DNA of 64,000 nucleotides, from contig CAJHZI010000186.1 of assembly GCA_905160935.1 (NCBI GenBank), forward strand, positions 271,001 through 335,000, given 5' to 3'. The translations under genes were made by a program, and so were the position numbers. Source of the stretch: Enchytraeus crypticus (lineage: Eukaryota > Annelida > Clitellata > Enchytraeida > Enchytraeidae). Positions within the stretch are counted from its first letter, which is position 1. Every line of letters starts with the position of its first letter. Shown in pieces: positions 21,668-33,489 of the stretch. The notes beneath the pieces are model-generated. The model ran no database searches, was not told the origin of the DNA, and worked only from the letters and a program-made list of their open reading frames with translations.

Positions 21668-24007
21668 AGGAATCAGATAATATCAGAGAAAGGCTTCAAG
21701 ATACCCTGCAACATTTTACAATTAGTACTCAACTAGTTACCATTATAAGTTTTTAAACATAGAGTGAATTTAATTTAAGCAATAATAGCAACTGCAAAAG
21801 TAATTAATGATTAACTACTAAAATTAATTAAGAATTCAGCACTAATCTTAACTCTAAGGAATGTATCTTAACTGTAAGGAATGTATCTTAACTCTAAGGC
21901 ATGTATCTTAACTCTAAAGAATGTATCTTAACTCTAAGGAATGTATCGTCCCAATTTTAGCAATGAATATAGTGGTTTAGGTAGAAAAATCTATGAGCCA
22001 CACAGAAAGTGCTAAACATTCAATACGCTAATATAATTACCACAATTAATAGAGTATTTATTATATTAATGCTTATAACTCACCATTTCTAAGTCCTCGC
22101 TGAATTCATCCACCTCCACTTTAGATGCCAGCTTCTTGATTTTCTCTCGAACCTTCTTACCATCCTTAGCTGTTGATCATGAAACATAATCATCATCATC
22201 ATCTTCGCTTTAATAGAGATCGCCACTGGCTGGAGCTAGTGGCCATGTCGGTAAGATACTCGAAAGTGGATCAGTATGTGCGGGGTTCAAACCCTGGTCT
22301 CGCCCGTCACTGACATCGCCTTAGAGTGAGGACACTGACGTTAACCTTAGCTTTTTAGCTTTAGTTTTAATACTAGTTTACCTAGGGCCGGGATATGAAT
22401 AGATCTTCTCCACTCCTCTCTGTCCTACACCATGTCACCAGTCAGTCAAGTATAATCTCTTCTATTCGTTTTATGAAATTATGTAGCAATTTCTGGAGTC
22501 TAGGCGCTTATCATTGGTGGATGAAAAAGTGTGATGATTTAGTAGAATAAGACAGAAGAGGGAGGTCGAATCTATTGTACCAGTAAGTCAGGATATTTAC
22601 AAGAACCGATAAGAAAACGAAAGGAGATGCAAAGAACATAAGCATAATGGGTAAAGATGGGGAATTGAAGAGAGAGCTGGAAAAAGTAAAAAACGGCAAA
22701 GACAATATGTAGAGAAATTGTATGATAAGGCTGGGAAGCCAGTTCAAGAGGATTTTAAATTCGAAGAAGAAATTATAATACGAAACGATAAAAGGGGCCC
22801 CCATATAATGAAGGAGGAAATTTTTTCTGCAATTAACAGTATGAAGAAAGGGAAAGAAGCCGGAATAGATGATATCCCAGCAGAATTCTTGAAAATGTTG
22901 GAAGGAGAAACGCTCAAAAAGTTAATGGAGGCATGTATGGAAGTGTACAATACAGGTATTTGGCCAGATGACTTTACCAAGTGCTGATCCCGATTATCAA
23001 ATAATAAGCCAATGCTGTGGAGTATTCGGATTAAAAACAATCAGTTTAATACCTCATGCATCAAAGATCTTATTAAAGATAATAAATAATCGCATTCAGT
23101 CGAAAGCAGTGATGATAGTGAGCAAGACACTATTTGGCTTTAGTAAAGGATGCGGCACAAGAGAAGCAATAGGGGTAATGCAGGTCCTTTGTGAGAGAAG
23201 CTTAGGATATGGAAACGACCTTTTTGTATGCTTTGTGGATTTTGAGAAGGCCTTTGACAGGGTAGATTGGATAACGATGATGAATATCTGGAAAAGAATA
23301 GGAATTGACTGGAGAGATACAAGACTAATTTTAAACTTGTACATGAATCAAAGAGCAGTAATCAAACTCTAACAAGAATACTCAGAAGAAGGTGAAATAG
23401 AATGTGGATTATGTCAAGGTAGTAGCATTTTACTGAATAAATAATTACAGCTCAGTTTCATTGAACGTTCCATAGCCAGCTGTAGATTATATTAGGGACG
23501 TCTCGAAACGACATGAACAATACTGAAGCAAAAAGAGAGCATTCAAACGGTTAACGACGATATACCAATACCGAACATCTGACAAGAAAATAAACGAGTT
23601 GCTAAAATCTGTTAAAGTTAGCAGCAGGATGCAAAGACAGAGCAATAGGATGAATACATATTTAATACAGACTTCAGAATGATAACATATATGTGATACA
23701 ATACAAAATAAATTTACAATCATACTACGTAATATTTAGGAAACTCAACCCACAGTTGTTAATCTCCAATGTTGATTCTACTTCTCCTTGTCTCATGTAA
23801 ACAGTTATTATGTCATTTTTAAGTAGACTACTGCTTAAATTGAAAGACTGTTCGGCAATCAACCACAGAGAGTATATAAGAGTGCATATGGTACAAAAAT
23901 GAAGGATGTTATGGAATATGTATTAAGAACTAATGAGTGTTAGTGTGTAAGAATTTTTGTATGTATTGATTGTTGTCAAATATACATAGTTCTCTCACTC
24001 TCTCTCT

Positions 24008-24038
<31 letters not shown>

Positions 24039-27000
24039 ATTTCTCTCTTTCTCTCTCGCTGTTGAATTAATCACATTTTAAGTTCTACATGTAGGCCTAT
24101 ATAAGCACCTGGTACAGAAATCTTGAGCCTCATCTGAGCTCGCTGAATATGTATAGCATCCGACTCCTTCAACTGTTTTATCACGTCGAGGGCCTGCGCA
24201 ATTTACAGAACTTTAATAAAATTAAACCACTTAATTTAAATTACATCACTCGAATTACTATTATTTTGATCAAATCACATCTTGCTAATTGTATCATTTC
24301 AAATCATCAATAAAATTTAATCATGCTAACAAGAAAGTACCCATAGCTACACAATAGGACCAAATAGTATAGAAAAATATAAAAGTTGATATCATATTTA
24401 TTTGCAACATACCAAGATGAACAAAATAAACAGTAAATTCACAGTTAGCACAACCTGTAATAATTAACACTATACTCACTAATGCATGCTATTTAACTGA
24501 TATAAAAAATTATACTTCTTATTTGTATACTTTGAACAATACTAGTTATGCAAACTTAATATTAAAGTAGATTTAAAAGACATAACATGTATAACATGTT
24601 CTTTGAGGTAGCATAACTTTATAGAGTGCCAGTATTACCAGGTGCTTTGAATTATATTTTAGTGGCTTTTTTGCTATTTTGTTTCTTTTTTTGTTTGGTT
24701 TTTATAGTCGTTTGGCTTTAAATCAGTAGTGCTGATCTAGTCCTTGACAACAGCAGCCGCCTAATTATTATTTCTGTTGTTGTTAATTTAGTGAAACAAG
24801 TTTATTTACTGTGTTAGACAATCGTATCAACTTGTTATTCTTCAGTGTTGATACTAAGTGCAAAATAACATTGAATGTGTATCTTGGACATGCCACTCGG
24901 CAGAACACTATAGAGACAGCCTTTTACTTAACGTTAGCACATATAGCTATTAGGTATATTGCGTAACCCGATTTGGAGCATTACACATTGTTTAATATAT
25001 ACAAGTTCATAACTTAGTGCTTATCCTTACACAATGGTTTAACTGCTACACAGGTATATCTATATCCATTACCTGTTGTTTAGTGTTGCGCGTAGGTTTA
25101 ATGGATATGTGTGTGTCCCTCATCGCTCTCTCAATCAGTGTGACAGGGTAGGGCCGGTTGGTGTCAGGGTTGACGCACTTGTCTGCCACTATTGTCGCTA
25201 TATCACGAAAGGCTGACTCAAGATTTGCTTGTCGCTCCTTCTCTGACACCTGCAGCTCACCCTTTGATAGGATCTAGAAGGAGTCCAAACGGTTAAATAT
25301 TAGGATCTAGAATGAGTCCAAACGGTTAAATATTAGTACAATTTCATCCCAAATGATTAAGTTTAAACATTAATATGATGCCTTTAAAACCACTACGTAG
25401 TGTTCTGCATATTAAAATGCCATTTGAAAAACAAAACTAATACAGACAATATTTATACGCCTAATTTGTTGAACTTATACCTAAGTTTTACAAGCTTACC
25501 TCCATTTTTTCCTTCTTCAAAGGAAGCAATGGATAACATTGAAGAAGGGATAAAAATTGAAGGTAAGCTTGTGTATGATGTAAGATTTGCCAATGATCGA
25601 GGAATGATTGTAGCGGCGGATCCAGGAATTTTTTAAGGGGGGGTCCCAAAATTATTTTGAGAGTGTATATATTTTTGCTTACGCCCCGCTTTCTTCTTTC
25701 GACCCCCCCCACAGCATTATTCTGTTTGCGTAACGTAAACAGAATAATGCTGTGGGGGGGTGGGGTCACAAATTTTTTTACTACTGCGCTTGGCTCATAG
25801 AGTAAGTGTATCCCCGTATCTTACCCCCCCTCCCACTCATTCTCCTACTAAAGGGAGAGGAAAACCTAAAATCCTACATTTGTTTTGGAAAAGTAGGTTA
25901 ATTTTTTCACCTCTGAAGAAACTCAGCAGATCTAGATAAATTGCAAGTGACCTAATTTTGGCGGTAGGGGGGCGCTCAAGTCCCTCTCAGCCAAGGCTGT
26001 TTGCACCTTTGCACCACTGCTCCGGGACAGAGTCCTCATGTTTTACTTTTACCCTTTTTCCTCTTACACAGTGGTTAAAGTTAAAATTGAAAGATAGTAA
26101 AATGATCAACATTTTTCAGGCCCCCTTCCATTATACAGGGCTCCTAGGATACCAAATATGGGCCCCTAATCCCATATTTGAAAAAAATGAGCTAGTGAAA
26201 CTGAGTTCTCTCTCGTACCCTCCCCCCGCCCCTTCCAAACATATTGATATATAGGAATTGCCATAGAAACAATGAAAATATAGTTTTAACAATTTTATCG
26301 CCGGGCCTAAGGAGGGGGGCGGCCCCCCGGGATCTGCCACTGTATGATTGTTAGTAGCAAAATGGGTTTTCAGGAAACTGTGGGTGACCTGAACAATACA
26401 GCATTAAAGTACAGAATGAAAATTAATATAAAGAAAATCAAAGTGATGAGAGTAAATTAGAAATGGAGGAGTAAATAAAGAAATAGACGAGTATTAAGTT
26501 AGAACAGGCTTCAGATGTTTGTAACACGTGACAGCAGAACATGGGAAAAGTGAAACAGAACATGTAGAATTGATCTTGAAATGAAAAGAGACCTTCAGCA
26601 AGAAAAAACTACTAACAAAAGTTTGAAGAAATCCACGAAGAAGAAGATTGTAAAGTCTTTAATGTGGACCACGCTCCTGTGCGGTTGAAAAACATGAAAG
26701 TTAAGAAAGGAGGATCTTAGGAAATTGGAAGCATTCAAAATGTGGCTATGGAGAAGAATGAAGAAGATCAGATGGACTGATTAAATTACGAACGAAGAAG
26801 TGCAAAATAGGGTTCGCATAAATAGACAATGGATAAATAAATATCATAAGGAATATAAAGAAGAACTGGATGGGCCATGTACTGAGAGAGAATGGTTTAC
26901 TAAAAGAGTTAATTAAAAGAAAAATGGAAGGAAAAAAGGTAAGATTAGAGGAGACCGCGACGTTGGAGATGGACGTTAATATAATATTATTAATGTTTAA

Positions 27001-28846
27001 ACATTAAAGTTAAGTTGAATGCATGTCTTGCTACAGCTGCTATCATGCGCTGACCGTCATTAGGCCTGCGTGAGCTAGGCGAAAGCTCAGTTGCATGAGA
27101 CGATGAGAGTGCAGCTACTGCAGCTGCGCCCTCTAGCAACACAGTTAAAATGACATATCCTTTGATTGTCTTCATGCAATGCATGCATTAAAAGTTCAAT
27201 AACTTTGTCAATTAAGAACGTATCAGTACGTGTTTTACGTCGTTTCGAAAAGAAATGATTGCTCTTCAAAAGAGCATTAGCAGAAATTTTATGTAACGTG
27301 TTCGCTATTATTTTTATAGTGATAATTTTATGCTGCATGTAACAAGCCCGTAATCCTGTTCTGGAAATTTCTTATCTGACCCCACTCCTATTCGCAAAAC
27401 TATAACTTTCATGTTATTAAAGATATTCAAACGACATTTCTCTAGACGTGGGATGCGGTGATTAAGATGGATATGAAAGACAGCGATTGACTGACAGATG
27501 CAATGGGGTGGGACAGAGACGATTAATTGGAGGTCTATCAGCATAACGACCCTAATTAAACTGGAATTTAAGCGAAGTTGATGATGATAATTGCATAATA
27601 GAGCTATATGGAAACTGGATATTGCATAGAATGTCATCATCTTACAACCTCCAGGCAGATTTTCTTCTGATCGTCTGTGCCGAAAGCAGCCTTAAGGTCA
27701 TCGATCTTAGCGCCCTGACCCTTGGACACGTTCATGAACACCAAAGGAGTCTGCAGCACTTCATCTATATCAGTTTCTCTGTAAAACACAATGCACTACT
27801 AAATACAAACGATAGACACTAAATACAAACGACAAACAATAAATACAAACGATAAACACTAAATACAAACACATTAAACACTAAATACATGAAATATGAC
27901 CCCATATGCTAGTAAAATTATTTTATTTACTCTGTTACTGCCAAGCTCAGTAAAAGATTAACTACTTAAAATAATACAGTTCAGTGAAAGAGTAGTATTT
28001 ATCAGAGTTAAAGCGGATCTGGTCATTATATATAACCGATATATCGTTCAGGTATGTATGCCTAAATCAGATGCTGAAGATGAGGAAATAGAATGTATGC
28101 AACATTACGAGAAATAGGAAGAACTGATAAAAGCAGAGGGTTGCAGATCAAGTGAATACTATGGGTGATTGGAATGCGACGGTTGAAGGTAAGGATGGAC
28201 AAGAAATCAGTGACTTTGGTCTGGGAAAGTGAAAGAGAAATGAGTTATTTTTACATGCAGATAAAATAATTTCCTTCTTCATGTCTGTGTCTGAAAAACA
28301 GAAATTATAAATATTATGTAAACATTTATCTATGGATGACGAGATAAATTGGCCATTCTTTTCTTTACAAATGCTCTACAGTCTAAGTATAATTTAGAGA
28401 GATATAATACACCTCTTCCTTGAGCAACTGTTAGAACGAATAAAATGTATACCAACTCATTTATTCATAACCTAAGATAATTTATAATAATAAATAATAG
28501 TAAGATAATTTTACCTAATGATAATTTTTACACATTAGTGTTCATCAAGTAATTTTCATATTTATAGGTCTGTTGCCTAGGTGCTTTCTGAATTTTGTGT
28601 TAATTTCACTACTTAAAATGGTACAGATTAGTTTAGTGGCCCATGTGGCGAAATAAATAATAATAGATACATAATGTCATGCTAAAAATTAGAAACTGAA
28701 GTGTAAACTTACACTTCGTTTCTCCATGATGTCACTTTGTTCGGGTAGCAAGCAATCTCAAATCGTTTTCCACCCTTCTTCAATCGAACCACTGCAACAT
28801 TGGTCAGCCTCTTTTGATTTGTAGGTGTAAATATCTTAGCCATCAT
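20014..28846 (-). CDS. SBDS: SBDS ribosome maturation factor, complete six-exon gene
   Basis: SBDS works with the GTPase EFL1 to release eIF6 from pre-60S ribosomes in the cytoplasm. Exons: 28846-28713, 27778-27649, 25273-25073, 24193-24109, 22169-22084, 20142-20014. These sum to 765 bases, 254 residues plus stop; human SBDS has 250. All introns are GT-AG and phases agree. Seen in order: N-terminal FYSH domain ([65 protein letters not shown]), central domain ([28 protein letters not shown]), C-terminal domain ([51 protein letters not shown]). The start has two ATGs in a row at 28846 and 28843. No stop or frameshift: it looks functional. Introns carry LINE A, SINE and foldback elements, and two splice acceptors have been tandemly duplicated (20.1 and 25.3 kb). 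Confidence 0.97.
20143..20540. repeat. Minisatellite made of the SBDS exon 6 splice acceptor
   Basis: About eleven units of 33-36 bases such as ATACCTGCAGCAAACAAAAG with AAGCATCCATTAA or GGATCTATTAAA joins. On the minus strand each unit contains a CTGCAG-type 3' splice site followed by the start of exon 6 (GTATTTTTAGTAGATCC-like). The array abuts the true acceptor at 20143. An isolated unit-like piece is seen near 21480-21515. Confidence 0.9.
20545..21245. mobile_element. GGCGGATCC-ended DNA element, copy 1
   Basis: About 700 bases starting CAGTGGCGGATCCAG and ending CCTGGATCCGCCCCTG, with G- and C-runs inside. Shared internal words with copies at 25.6 and 39.7 kb: CTGTATAATGGAAGAGG, AAAAATGTTGA, GTAAGTAAAAAATGTGAACT, GGCTGGGAGGGGCTTAAG, GGATACACTCACTCTATAAG, GTCACATGTCTCGAAGAAGG. 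No ORF: a non-autonomous terminal-inverted-repeat element. The left end is now a perfect 42-base palindrome (20549-20590). Confidence 0.75.
21365..21475 (-). repeat. Repeat family F
   Basis: Reverse copy: GGATTGACTGATGATACGAT GTGGGACAGAGAGGAGTG, ATCTATTCGTATCCCAACC, CTAGTTAAACTAAGATTAAA. Confidence 0.7.
21594..21664. repeat. (TA)n microsatellite
   Basis: About 70 bases of TA following a short GTGTG run. Confidence 0.95.
21849..21950. repeat. 20-bp tandem repeat, about five units
   Basis: Units TAACTCTAAGGAATGTATCT with single-base variants, in SBDS intron 5. Confidence 0.9.
22215..22362 (+). mobile_element. tRNA-derived SINE, family A
   Basis: Plus copy: GGCCATGTCGGTAAGATACT (box A), GGGGTTCAAACCCTGG (box B), CGTCACTGACATCGCC and GACGTTAACCTTAGCTTTT. 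It lies in SBDS intron 4. Confidence 0.9.
22365..22460 (+). repeat. Repeat family F
   Basis: TAGTTTACCTAGGGCCGGGA, ATAGATCTTCTCCACTCCTC, TGTCCTACACCATGTCACC. Confidence 0.7.
22600..23440 (+). mobile_element. LINE family A, reverse transcriptase fragment
   Basis: Two frames of a non-LTR reverse transcriptase in SBDS intron 4. Seen: [31 protein letters not shown], then after a deletion and frameshift [20 protein letters not shown], and [16 protein letters not shown], the conserved catalytic-domain A motif. The YxDD box region is missing. It ends by frameshift near 23372. Same family as the 34.4-35.3 kb reverse copy. Confidence 0.85.
23441..24108. other. SBDS intron 4 remainder
   Basis: AT-rich with a CT-rich microsatellite at about 23995-24060. 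Nothing else recognised. Confidence 0.5.
24740..24930 (+). repeat. Family D 3' end
   Basis: TTGAATGTGTATCTTGGACA, TGCCACTCGGCAGAACACTA: the conserved end of family D, in SBDS intron 3. The rest of this intron is AT-rich and unassigned. Confidence 0.55.
25269..25335. repeat. 33-bp tandem duplication covering the SBDS exon 3 acceptor
   Basis: Two adjacent copies of GGATCTAGAA(G/T)GAGTCC... TTAAATATTA. On the minus strand each has a pyrimidine-containing TTCTAG acceptor followed by ATCC, the first four bases of exon 3; only the one nearer the exon is used in the model. Confidence 0.9.
25608..26342. mobile_element. GGCGGATCC-ended DNA element, copy 2
   Basis: About 735 bases, GGCGGATCCAGGAATTTT at the left and GGGATCTGCCACTG at the right. 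Inner words match copies 1 and 3 in reverse order. It holds a foldback (24-base arms 25704-25727 and 25737-25760). No transposase. Confidence 0.75.
26570..26960 (+). mobile_element. LINE family A, degenerate 3' part
   Basis: Reads with many frameshifts: [24 protein letters not shown] remnant of [32 protein letters not shown] and MEGKK. In SBDS intron 2. Confidence 0.7.
27450..27575 (-). repeat. Repeat family F
   Basis: Reverse copy: TGCAATGGGGTGGGACAGAG, GGAGGTCTATCAGCATAACG, ACCCTAATTAAACTGGAATT. Confidence 0.65.
27790..27892. repeat. 20-bp tandem repeat beside SBDS exon 2
   Basis: About five units of AAATACAAACGATAAACACT type, beginning about 12 bases upstream of the exon 2 acceptor (minus strand), so it sits where the branch point would be sought. 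Confidence 0.85.
28060..28260 (+). mobile_element. LINE family A, endonuclease fragment
   Basis: Reads [23 protein letters not shown]-type sequence, the GDWNA motif of an APE endonuclease domain. Short and decayed; SBDS intron 1. Confidence 0.65.
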
Positions 28847-28929
28847 GTAATATAAACCCCCAACAAACTAAAACTTAACAAAATATTATAATATATAAAG
28901 CGCTAATCCGTATATCTTTCTGTTAGTTA

Positions 28930-29085
28930 CTCCGTGTCTCAGGCTTTCATTCCACAAAGCCATAATTGTCTTATCTCACTATAAATTATAATTAACTTGA
29001 CAGACTTCTGTCTGTGGAGTATATCTTAATTTATATTAAAGTAGCAGTATGATGGTTTGGCGGAATGAAAACTTGAGACACAGTA
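28930..29085. repeat. Imperfect inverted repeat upstream of SBDS
   Basis: Arms near 28934-28963 (GTGTCTCAGGCTTTCATTCC) and 29053-29082 (GGAATGAAAACTTGAGACAC in plus orientation) pair imperfectly. The pair starts about 90 bases upstream of the SBDS ATG, overlapping where its promoter or 5' UTR should be. Probably a small MITE. Confidence 0.65.
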
Positions 29086-29169
29086 CAACAGTATTAGGTG
29101 ACTCTATCAAATCATCATAGCATTAGCTTCATAAAAATTAGAACACATTTTAGCCTAACTTTTAGACGA

Positions 29170-30210
29170 CAGACCTCAAGCAACAGTCGTTGTTTATTTA
29201 AAAAATCGTCCTCAATATGTATATGTAAATAACACCAGCTCGGAGATGCAATTTAACAATTGTGGGGTTCCACAAGGTAGCATTATAGATCTTCTATTAT
29301 TTCTCATTTACACTAATGATATAGCAAATGCTCTATGGGACTATAAGCCTAAGTTATTTGCAGACGATGTTAATATTTTTATTGCCGGTAAAAATGTAAA
29401 TGAGCTGAAAAGAATGCAAATATATGTCTTAAAAAAACTAAAGTATGGTGCGATGCTAACTAAGTTTGCATAAATTTAGATAAAACATGCTATATGATTA
29501 TTCATAAAGCAAACCAAAGGTATAGTATACCGCAAAAGCTTGAAGTCTTTTTAGATAATGTCCTGATCTCTAGAACATCTAAAGTTAAATATCTAGGTGT
29601 AATACTCGATGAAAACCTTACTTGGAAACTTCACGTTGATATGGTATGTAGTAGACTAAAAGGACTTATCAGTATTTTATATAATGTTCTTGATTTCTTA
29701 CCAAAACACTGCCTCAGAAGAATTTACTACTCTTTTATTCATAGTCAGATTCAGTACTGTATTGAAATTTATGGAAATACCTACTCCACTCACTTGAGTA
29801 ATTTGATAACAATGAATAATTCTATAATAAGAATTCTATTTACGAAAAAATAAACAACCAAAACTTCTGAACTATATGAAATAGTAAATTCACTTCCTCT
29901 ACGCCAACTGTGTAATTTTAAGCTATTAAAACTTGCTCATCTATATATTCATAGCCTGGAAAAAATACCAAAAATATTCATAGACAAGACTAGTTTTGCC
30001 AATTCTCTTTCCCATTATAATATGAGGAAACCGTTGAGTTTATACAAACCTTATACAAATACTAACTATGTAAAAAGAACTTCCAATTACATATGTTCCC
30101 ATTTGTGGAATATGCTCCCTGAAAACATACAGGCGATCAGTTCCACCAATATTTATTTAAGGAAAATTAAGGAACACGTTGTGAATATGACATAGCTAAT
30201 TTCCTTTCTT
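29170..30210 (+). mobile_element. LINE family C (CR1/Jockey-like), 5'-truncated
   Basis: C-terminal half of a reverse transcriptase ORF2. Seen: NCGVPQGSIIDLLLFLIYTN (domain 4-5), LFADDVNIFIAG (catalytic FADD box), then SKVKYLGVILDENLTW, YYSFIHSQIQYCIEIYGNTY, and a long C-terminus to about 30195 (SHYNMRKPLSLY, LPENIQAISSTN). Stops/frameshifts near 29473 and 29853. Followed by an AT-rich 3' UTR to about 30530. Not active. Confidence 0.85.
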
Positions 30211-30539
30211 TTGCTTTATCCCACAAGTTTATGTTTTTTATGTAATTTTTCTGTTGACTTGCACTAGTTTTAAAGTTAATTTGTAAGTTTGCATCTGTAT
30301 TTTTGAGGTAACAACTAGATGGCGCTAGTCGCTGTTTTGGTAACCTCTATTTCTGATCAAGTACATAGAATATGACGGTATACTACTGATAGAATAGACA
30401 AATTATTAATTATGTGCTACTTATGTTTTAGACTGAAATATTTATTCTGATGTGAATTCATGCTTTATATTATTTTGGACTTTTTATAACTTGTATGTAA
30501 TATTGTAGTGATTCTGAAATAAACTTAAACTCTCCTTCG

Positions 30540-30830
30540 TTGTGACAGCGGTAAATCGTTGCCCTCTGGAATTTGATGCTTTAGGTTCGACTCTGTGGGT
30601 AGATAGGATAGATTTTTCAGTTAATGTCGCACCTTATATTAAATGCTAGTCGAAGCTGAGGAAGGCATAGGAGGCCCAACTCTTCATAAGCAGAATCCCC
30701 AAGAATAATGGTATATCATACTAGATGATTTAAAGATCCACTCATATGTGAACATGAAGAGAAAACGAAGACAGAGAAGAGTGGAGGCATTATATCCAAT
30801 GACCTGCCAGTGGCAGTGCACTACAAGAGG
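30540..30830 (+). repeat. Mixed repeat debris with a LINE A 3' end
   Basis: Holds a tRNA-like box B (TTAGGTTCGACTCTG) near 30590 and LINE A tail words (GATTTAAAGATCCACTCATA, GACCTGCCAGTGGCAGTGCA). The 30630-30690 part recurs at 55.45 kb. Confidence 0.55.
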
Positions 30831-30935
30831 ATCAACCCTTACTAGAGTTAGTCTTAAAAATCCCTTTATGACTTTCATCAGGTTCTTACAAATAGAGATA
30901 ACAAAATATCATCAACCAGAGACTTCCACTATATC

Positions 30936-31110
30936 CAGTGTGGGGTAGTAACTAGTTACAGTAACGCTAGTTACTGTAACTAGTTAATTTTTCAAGTAAC
31001 TAATGCAGTAACTAGTTACTAATTGTCAAAAGTAATTAATGTGAGTAACTAGTTACTTTTTCAGGTAACTAGTAATGCAAATTGTTAGTTACTTTTGCGT
31101 TACTTGTAGT
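30936..31110. mobile_element. hAT-like transposon end
   Basis: Starts CAGTGTGGGGTAGTAACTAG, followed by many direct and inverted copies of GTAACTAGTTAC, the subterminal repeat style of hAT elements. A partner end in opposite orientation is at 39.22-39.32 kb. Confidence 0.7.
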
Positions 31111-32900
31111 TTCTAAATTTTAATTTTCTTAAACACTCCATCGAAAAAAGTAAAACTAACCAATATTATAATTCATATCTAGGGACTTGTTTTTGTTATT
31201 GGTTGTATTTTAGCACCGTGCAGTGTATTACTAGAATATTTTAACTAAATAACATTAATCTTAATGGATCTTATGTAACAATAACTATTTCTAATTAATG
31301 ATTATCTAATTGAAATTAATTTTATAGGAAGGTCTCGCATCTATGTTAGTGTGATCTTAAGGAATGATCTGTTGCCATTGTTAGCCAAACTATTATTAGT
31401 GGAATATCATGATGGCAAATTTCATGTATGCCCAACTATTTGTAACCTACACTGTAATTTACAAGTAATACAAGTCAGATATGACATACTGCTAGGAATT
31501 AACTAAAATTAGCCAATTCTTAACTGTATATGATACCGGACAGGTAGGAGAGATGGAAAACGTATTGAATTATTGACTATTATATTTAGTAGACCACTTG
31601 GTAGCATATGGTAGTTCAATCAGACGTACAGAATACACTGATTATTTACAATTTAGTGTTTTATTTGTAAGTATCACTTGAATTTAGTAACTTAAACAAT
31701 AAATATATTTGTACTATTTGTACTGCAAGTTAAATTCTTTTCAGGTAAGCCTGTTGTGTATTATGGACAATCAAATCCAACAGCACAGTACTAATTCAGA
31801 CGGTAGTGGAATTTTTTTCATCCTGATGATAATGGCGACGGTAAAACTGTAAGTTGTGCTGGTACAGCATCTACAAAAGTTGATTCTGTGACTTTAACTA
31901 ATTCTCAATATGAGCCTATCAGTGGCTTGCCTCTACTGGATGGAAAATATTTTCAATCTTGAATCACTTTATATAGTTTATTTGTGTTGAAATATGAAAA
32001 GAGGATTAAAAACTAATATCCTAAGTTTTATTAACTTCATGGCAGACAGTAATGGAGAAAATGTAAGTTTGTTTGAGCATTGAGTGTTTACTAAATTTTT
32101 CAAGCAACTTGAATCAGACAGCAAAAATATCTCTGTGACATTGCAAGCTGTGTCCTCCAGATTCCAAGCAGACATACAGCTGAGCTGTCAATTCTACAGC
32201 AAATCTCAAGAAGCATCTTCAGGTTAAGTTTAATATGAAGTTGTTCATATTGATTTCATTTTACTTGAAAAGAGGCAAGTCAAACGTCTTCTTCCTGACA
32301 CATGGTGACACTATCAGTCAAGTTAGTTTAGACGTGCTTATAAGTAATTTAGTGATTAACGCTTTACACTGTAACAGTGAATGATCCTTCACATGCTATA
32401 CCAAAGCCTCCTGCGTTATCTTTTTCCTGCGTTAGCTCTTTGAAAGATAAAAACTTCATAACCCCCATGACGTTAAGTGATGCTATAAAACTATAGCTAA
32501 TTTAATCTTGGTTTATGCAAGATTAAATTAAAATGCATTGTTACTATTTAGCGTGACTGTGTCATTATCTTCTCGTATAATGTATGTTCGAATGAAACCT
32601 ATCTGCGGTTGTTAGATTGTTTTAAATAAACGCAAGATTTATTTATTATATTTTAAGTTCAGTGGGAGGGTTCATCCATTTTAAATATAATTTAAACGCA
32701 CTCCCTTCGTGGTTAAGAATTTATCATTATATGACTTAGAATTTAGAATTTAAAGAATTTAAAGAATTTATCGTATAATGACTGTTATGAAACATTATCT
32801 TGGACTATTGGTATCTAGGTATTATTGAACTTTCTATTTGCTTTTTGTTCCATATATGTTTGTACGTTTTCTGCGGTATGTCAGATTTCAAGTAATAAAC
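31111..32900. other. Interior of a hAT relic, mostly unreadable
   Basis: AT-rich. 31760-32220 has stretches of coding-like composition in several frames (for example ISVTLQAVSSRFQADIQ near 32130), perhaps transposase remnants, but no conserved motif. Confidence 0.35.
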
Positions 32901-32904
32901 GAAT

Positions 32905-33015
32905 AATAATAATCTACTTTTGAAAAGTTTTTGTTCTCAGATACACCGCCCTTCCCATTTAGTGCCCCAGTGGAGAGATTGTTCATATTAGCAGGCAGAT
33001 ACTGACACCAAGAAT
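32905..33015 (+). pseudogene. hAT transposase C-terminal remnant
   Basis: Plus-strand reading gives PPFPFSAPVERLFILAGRY then stop. SAPVERLFSxAG is the signature of the hAT dimerization domain. Only about 20 residues are left. Confidence 0.8.
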
Positions 33016-33489
33016 AAACAGTCTGAGTTATAACATAACTTAACGACACTAGGTCAGAGAGCACAACTGCTTGTTTAAGACCCAAAAAAAATTAAATAAA
33101 GCGTACCTACACATCTTGCTCATCAAAACATATTAAACATATTTACATAATAACCTGTACTAATACAGGAAACCAGCACACCTGTACTATTAACCTGTAC
33201 ACTAACAGGTACAAATACTACTCAATATGCTAACACTTGTCAAACTACAACATACCTAGGCCTACACATCCTCAAAACCACACATACCAAACATTACAGC
33301 AAGAGACAATAGCCATTTTATACAAAAAAGCTAAATAAACTATATAAACTCTACTTAACTATCAAAACTTATACACTTTAATATGATTGGGCAACCTCAC
33401 AACTCAGCCTATTACTTTTCTACTACTACTTCACACCTTTCCCTATAACACTTTATATACTTAACATATCTATTCTTAAATTGATTGAC
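33016..33489. other. AT-rich gap
   Basis: No gene. Contains short direct repeats of CCTGTACTAATACAGG type near 33150-33215. Confidence 0.4.
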
